From Dehalococcoidia bacterium (lineage in GTDB: Bacteria > Chloroflexota > Dehalococcoidia > DSTF01 > JALHUB01): a stretch of DNA of 6,680 nucleotides. Shown here one piece after another: positions 6,272-6,680 of the stretch (its first letter is position 1; the number at the start of each line of letters is the position of its first letter). The position numbers were made by a program, and so were the translations under genes. The DNA lies in the NCBI GenBank assembly GCA_022865685.1, contig JALHUB010000296.1, positions 1-6,680 on the forward strand, in the 5' to 3' direction. A model generated the notes under the pieces. It worked only from the letters and a program-made list of their open reading frames with translations, did no database searches and was not told the DNA's origin.

Positions 6272-6297
6272 GAGTCGAGAGGACGACCTCCCGACTC
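6272..6297 (-). promoter_or_regulatory. Stem-loop in the predicted lpd-pdh leader
   Basis: Arms GAGTCGAGAGG (6272-6282) and CCTCCCGACTC (6287-6297) pair over 11 positions with one A/C mismatch and a 4-nt ACGA loop. With the promoter proposed at 6316-6344 the structure would begin about 12 nt into the mRNA and end about 43 nt before the lpd ATG. It could act as a 5' stabilising hairpin or, as DNA, as a regulator's operator overlapping the initially transcribed region. It has no T-run, so it is not an attenuator-type terminator. Confidence 0.45.
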
Positions 6298-6315
6298 AGC
6301 GTGGGCCTCATTTCC

Positions 6316-6344
6316 ATTGAACCATCGGCGGATCAGGTTGTCAA
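6316..6344 (-). promoter_or_regulatory. Promoter of the lpd-pdhABC operon (sigma-70 type)
   Basis: On the minus strand a perfect TTGACA (6344-6339) is followed by exactly 17 nt and TTCAAT (6321-6316, 4/6 with the key first T, second A and final T positions partly kept). This predicts transcription start near 6309 and a leader of about 80 nt to the lpd ATG. It is the best promoter match I see in the window, and it sits where the operon needs one. Confidence 0.6.
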
Positions 6345-6345
6345 C

Positions 6346-6375
6346 GCGGCGCCGGGTGAGCGGCGCCGGCGCCGG
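6346..6375 (-). repeat. GC-rich direct repeats just upstream of the operon promoter
   Basis: GCGGCGCCGG occurs at 6346-6355 and again at 6360-6369 (14-bp period), with a partial third unit GGCGCCGG at 6368-6375. Each contains the palindrome GGCGCC. The array begins 1 bp upstream of the -35 hexamer, a usual place for an activator or repressor site, but in GC-rich DNA such runs also arise by chance. Confidence 0.4.
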
Positions 6376-6418
6376 TGCTCGTAGCGCTCGCTGCCGCTCC
6401 TGGGAGCGTTGCGTTTTT

Positions 6419-6506
6419 CTTCCCACCCTCCCACCCTAGGGAGGTTATTGGGGAATCAGGGGACACCCCTGTGACCCCGGCAGAGGGAGGACCCTCTGCA
6501 CTCCCC
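6419..6506 (-). repeat. Structured intergenic repeat, copy 2 (inverted relative to copy 1)
   Basis: An 88-bp element matching 528-623 when read on the minus strand. In that direction: GGGGAGT, hairpin 1 (GCAGAGGG / loop TCCT / CCCTCTGC at 6499-6480), hairpin 2 (CAGGGG / loop TGT / CCCCTG at 6471-6457) with a possible outer GGGG/CCCC pairing (6478-6475 with 6453-6450), then TTCCCCAA, TAA and a G-rich tail ending GGTGGGAAG. Stem bases differ from copy 1 on both sides together. It lies between the cupin-like gene's 3' end and the lpd operon promoter, 74 bp upstream of the -35 box and pointing toward lpd. Confidence 0.8.
6422..6436 (-). other. G-quadruplex motif in repeat copy 2
   Basis: The plus strand reads CCCACCCTCCCACCC, so the minus strand carries GGGTGGGAGGGTGGG: four G3 tracts with one-base loops T, A and T. 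Relative to copy 1 (loops A, C, T) the first two loop bases differ while all G-tracts are kept. It is on the coding strand of the lpd operon, upstream of its promoter. Confidence 0.7.
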
Positions 6507-6597
6507 AGTTGCCGGGTCGGTGGCATAGCATACCTCCGAGCCGGGCTTCCTGCGGCGGACAAGGCTTTCCAGCCTCGGCGGTCTGCTTCCGTCGCTT

Positions 6598-6680
6598 CTA
6601 GGACTTGATCATGACGAGCAGCATCTTGAAGCGCGATGGGGTCTTCAGGTCGTGCGGCGCGTTCGCGGGCAGGAGGATCA
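6598..6680 (-). CDS. C-terminal end of a probable cupin-domain protein (runs off the right edge)
   Basis: The minus strand encodes 26 residues ending at a TAG at 6600-6598. They include LLPANAPHD near the start and KMLLVMIKS at the end. A P-x-x-x-PH segment after a hydrophobic strand, followed by a basic turn and a final strand, is what the second cupin motif (PxGxxH) and last barrel strand look like. Only this tail is visible, so the family is a likely reading rather than a certain one, and no substrate can be given. It has the same direction as lpd, but 369 bp with a promoter and the repeat lie between them, so it is probably not in the same operon. Confidence 0.55.
   Translation of the reverse strand, partial: ILLPANAPHDLKTPSRFKMLLVMIKS

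Noticed and set aside
6229..6344. TPP riboswitch in the operon leader (an ACCTGATCC string and CTGAG are present)
   Set aside because: The pieces are in the wrong order for a thi-box, ACCTGATCC lies in the promoter spacer upstream of the predicted start, and the remaining consensus is missing.
4852..6384. A 510-codon open frame on the plus strand covering lpd
   Set aside because: It is the mirror of lpd caused by GC-rich third positions. Its product is Ala/Arg/Asp/His-rich with no family motif, while the minus strand encodes a complete Lpd.
6395..6418. CGCTCC/GGAGCG hairpin followed by a TTTTT run, resembling a plus-strand intrinsic terminator
   Set aside because: No plus-strand gene lies upstream to be terminated, the loop would be only 2-4 nt, and six bases including G and C separate the stem from the T-run.
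6562..6575. AGGCT/AGCCT hairpin 22 nt after the cupin-like gene's stop
   Set aside because: Only a 5-bp stem and no U-run in the direction of transcription; too weak to call a terminator.

Overview
The window carries a complete four-gene 2-oxoacid (most likely pyruvate) dehydrogenase operon on the minus strand, flanked by two alpha/beta-hydrolase genes on the left and the tail of a probable cupin gene on the right. The DNA is GC-rich, with strong third-position GC that leaves long open frames opposite the real genes. The E1 component is split into alpha and beta subunits, as in Gram-positive bacteria, Chloroflexota, cyanobacteria and plastids, rather than the single-chain AceE of enteric bacteria. 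Together with the G/C-hairpin intergenic repeats this fits a free-living high-GC bacterium. Chloroflexota (Dehalococcoidia-like) is my tentative guess, from impression rather than proof.

Layout. Positions 1-415 (minus) hold the N-terminal part of an alpha/beta hydrolase with an intact Ser elbow. Positions 416-739 are a divergent intergenic region with a candidate promoter for each side and the first copy of a structured repeat (528-623). Positions 740-1600 (plus) encode a second alpha/beta hydrolase whose catalytic Ser position is Ala. It converges on the dehydrogenase operon, with only 6 nt between the two stop codons. The operon is read from right to left: lpd (6228-4816), E1 alpha (4819-3827), E1 beta (3821-2850), E2 (2836-1607). 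The genes are spaced -4, +5 and +13 nt, so they are almost certainly one mRNA with coupled translation. Positions 6229-6597 are the operon's leader and upstream region: a good sigma-70-type promoter, an imperfect 11-bp stem-loop just downstream of the predicted start point, GC-rich direct repeats and the second copy of the structured repeat. Positions 6598-6680 are the C-terminal end of a cupin-like gene.

How the genes work together. E1 alpha/beta (thiamin diphosphate) decarboxylates the 2-oxoacid and acetylates the lipoyl-lysine of E2. E2 passes the acetyl group to CoA, and Lpd (FAD) reoxidises the dihydrolipoyl group with NAD+. All four proteins keep their core catalytic residues.

The most interesting non-textbook signal is the intergenic repeat pair. 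Each copy consists of two hairpins followed by a perfect four-tract G-quadruplex motif with one-base loops. Between the copies the hairpin stems change on both sides together, and the quadruplex loop bases change while the G-tracts stay. That suggests the structure, not only the sequence, is maintained. Both copies lie upstream of a gene and point toward it. I see no clear new defence or mobile system here.
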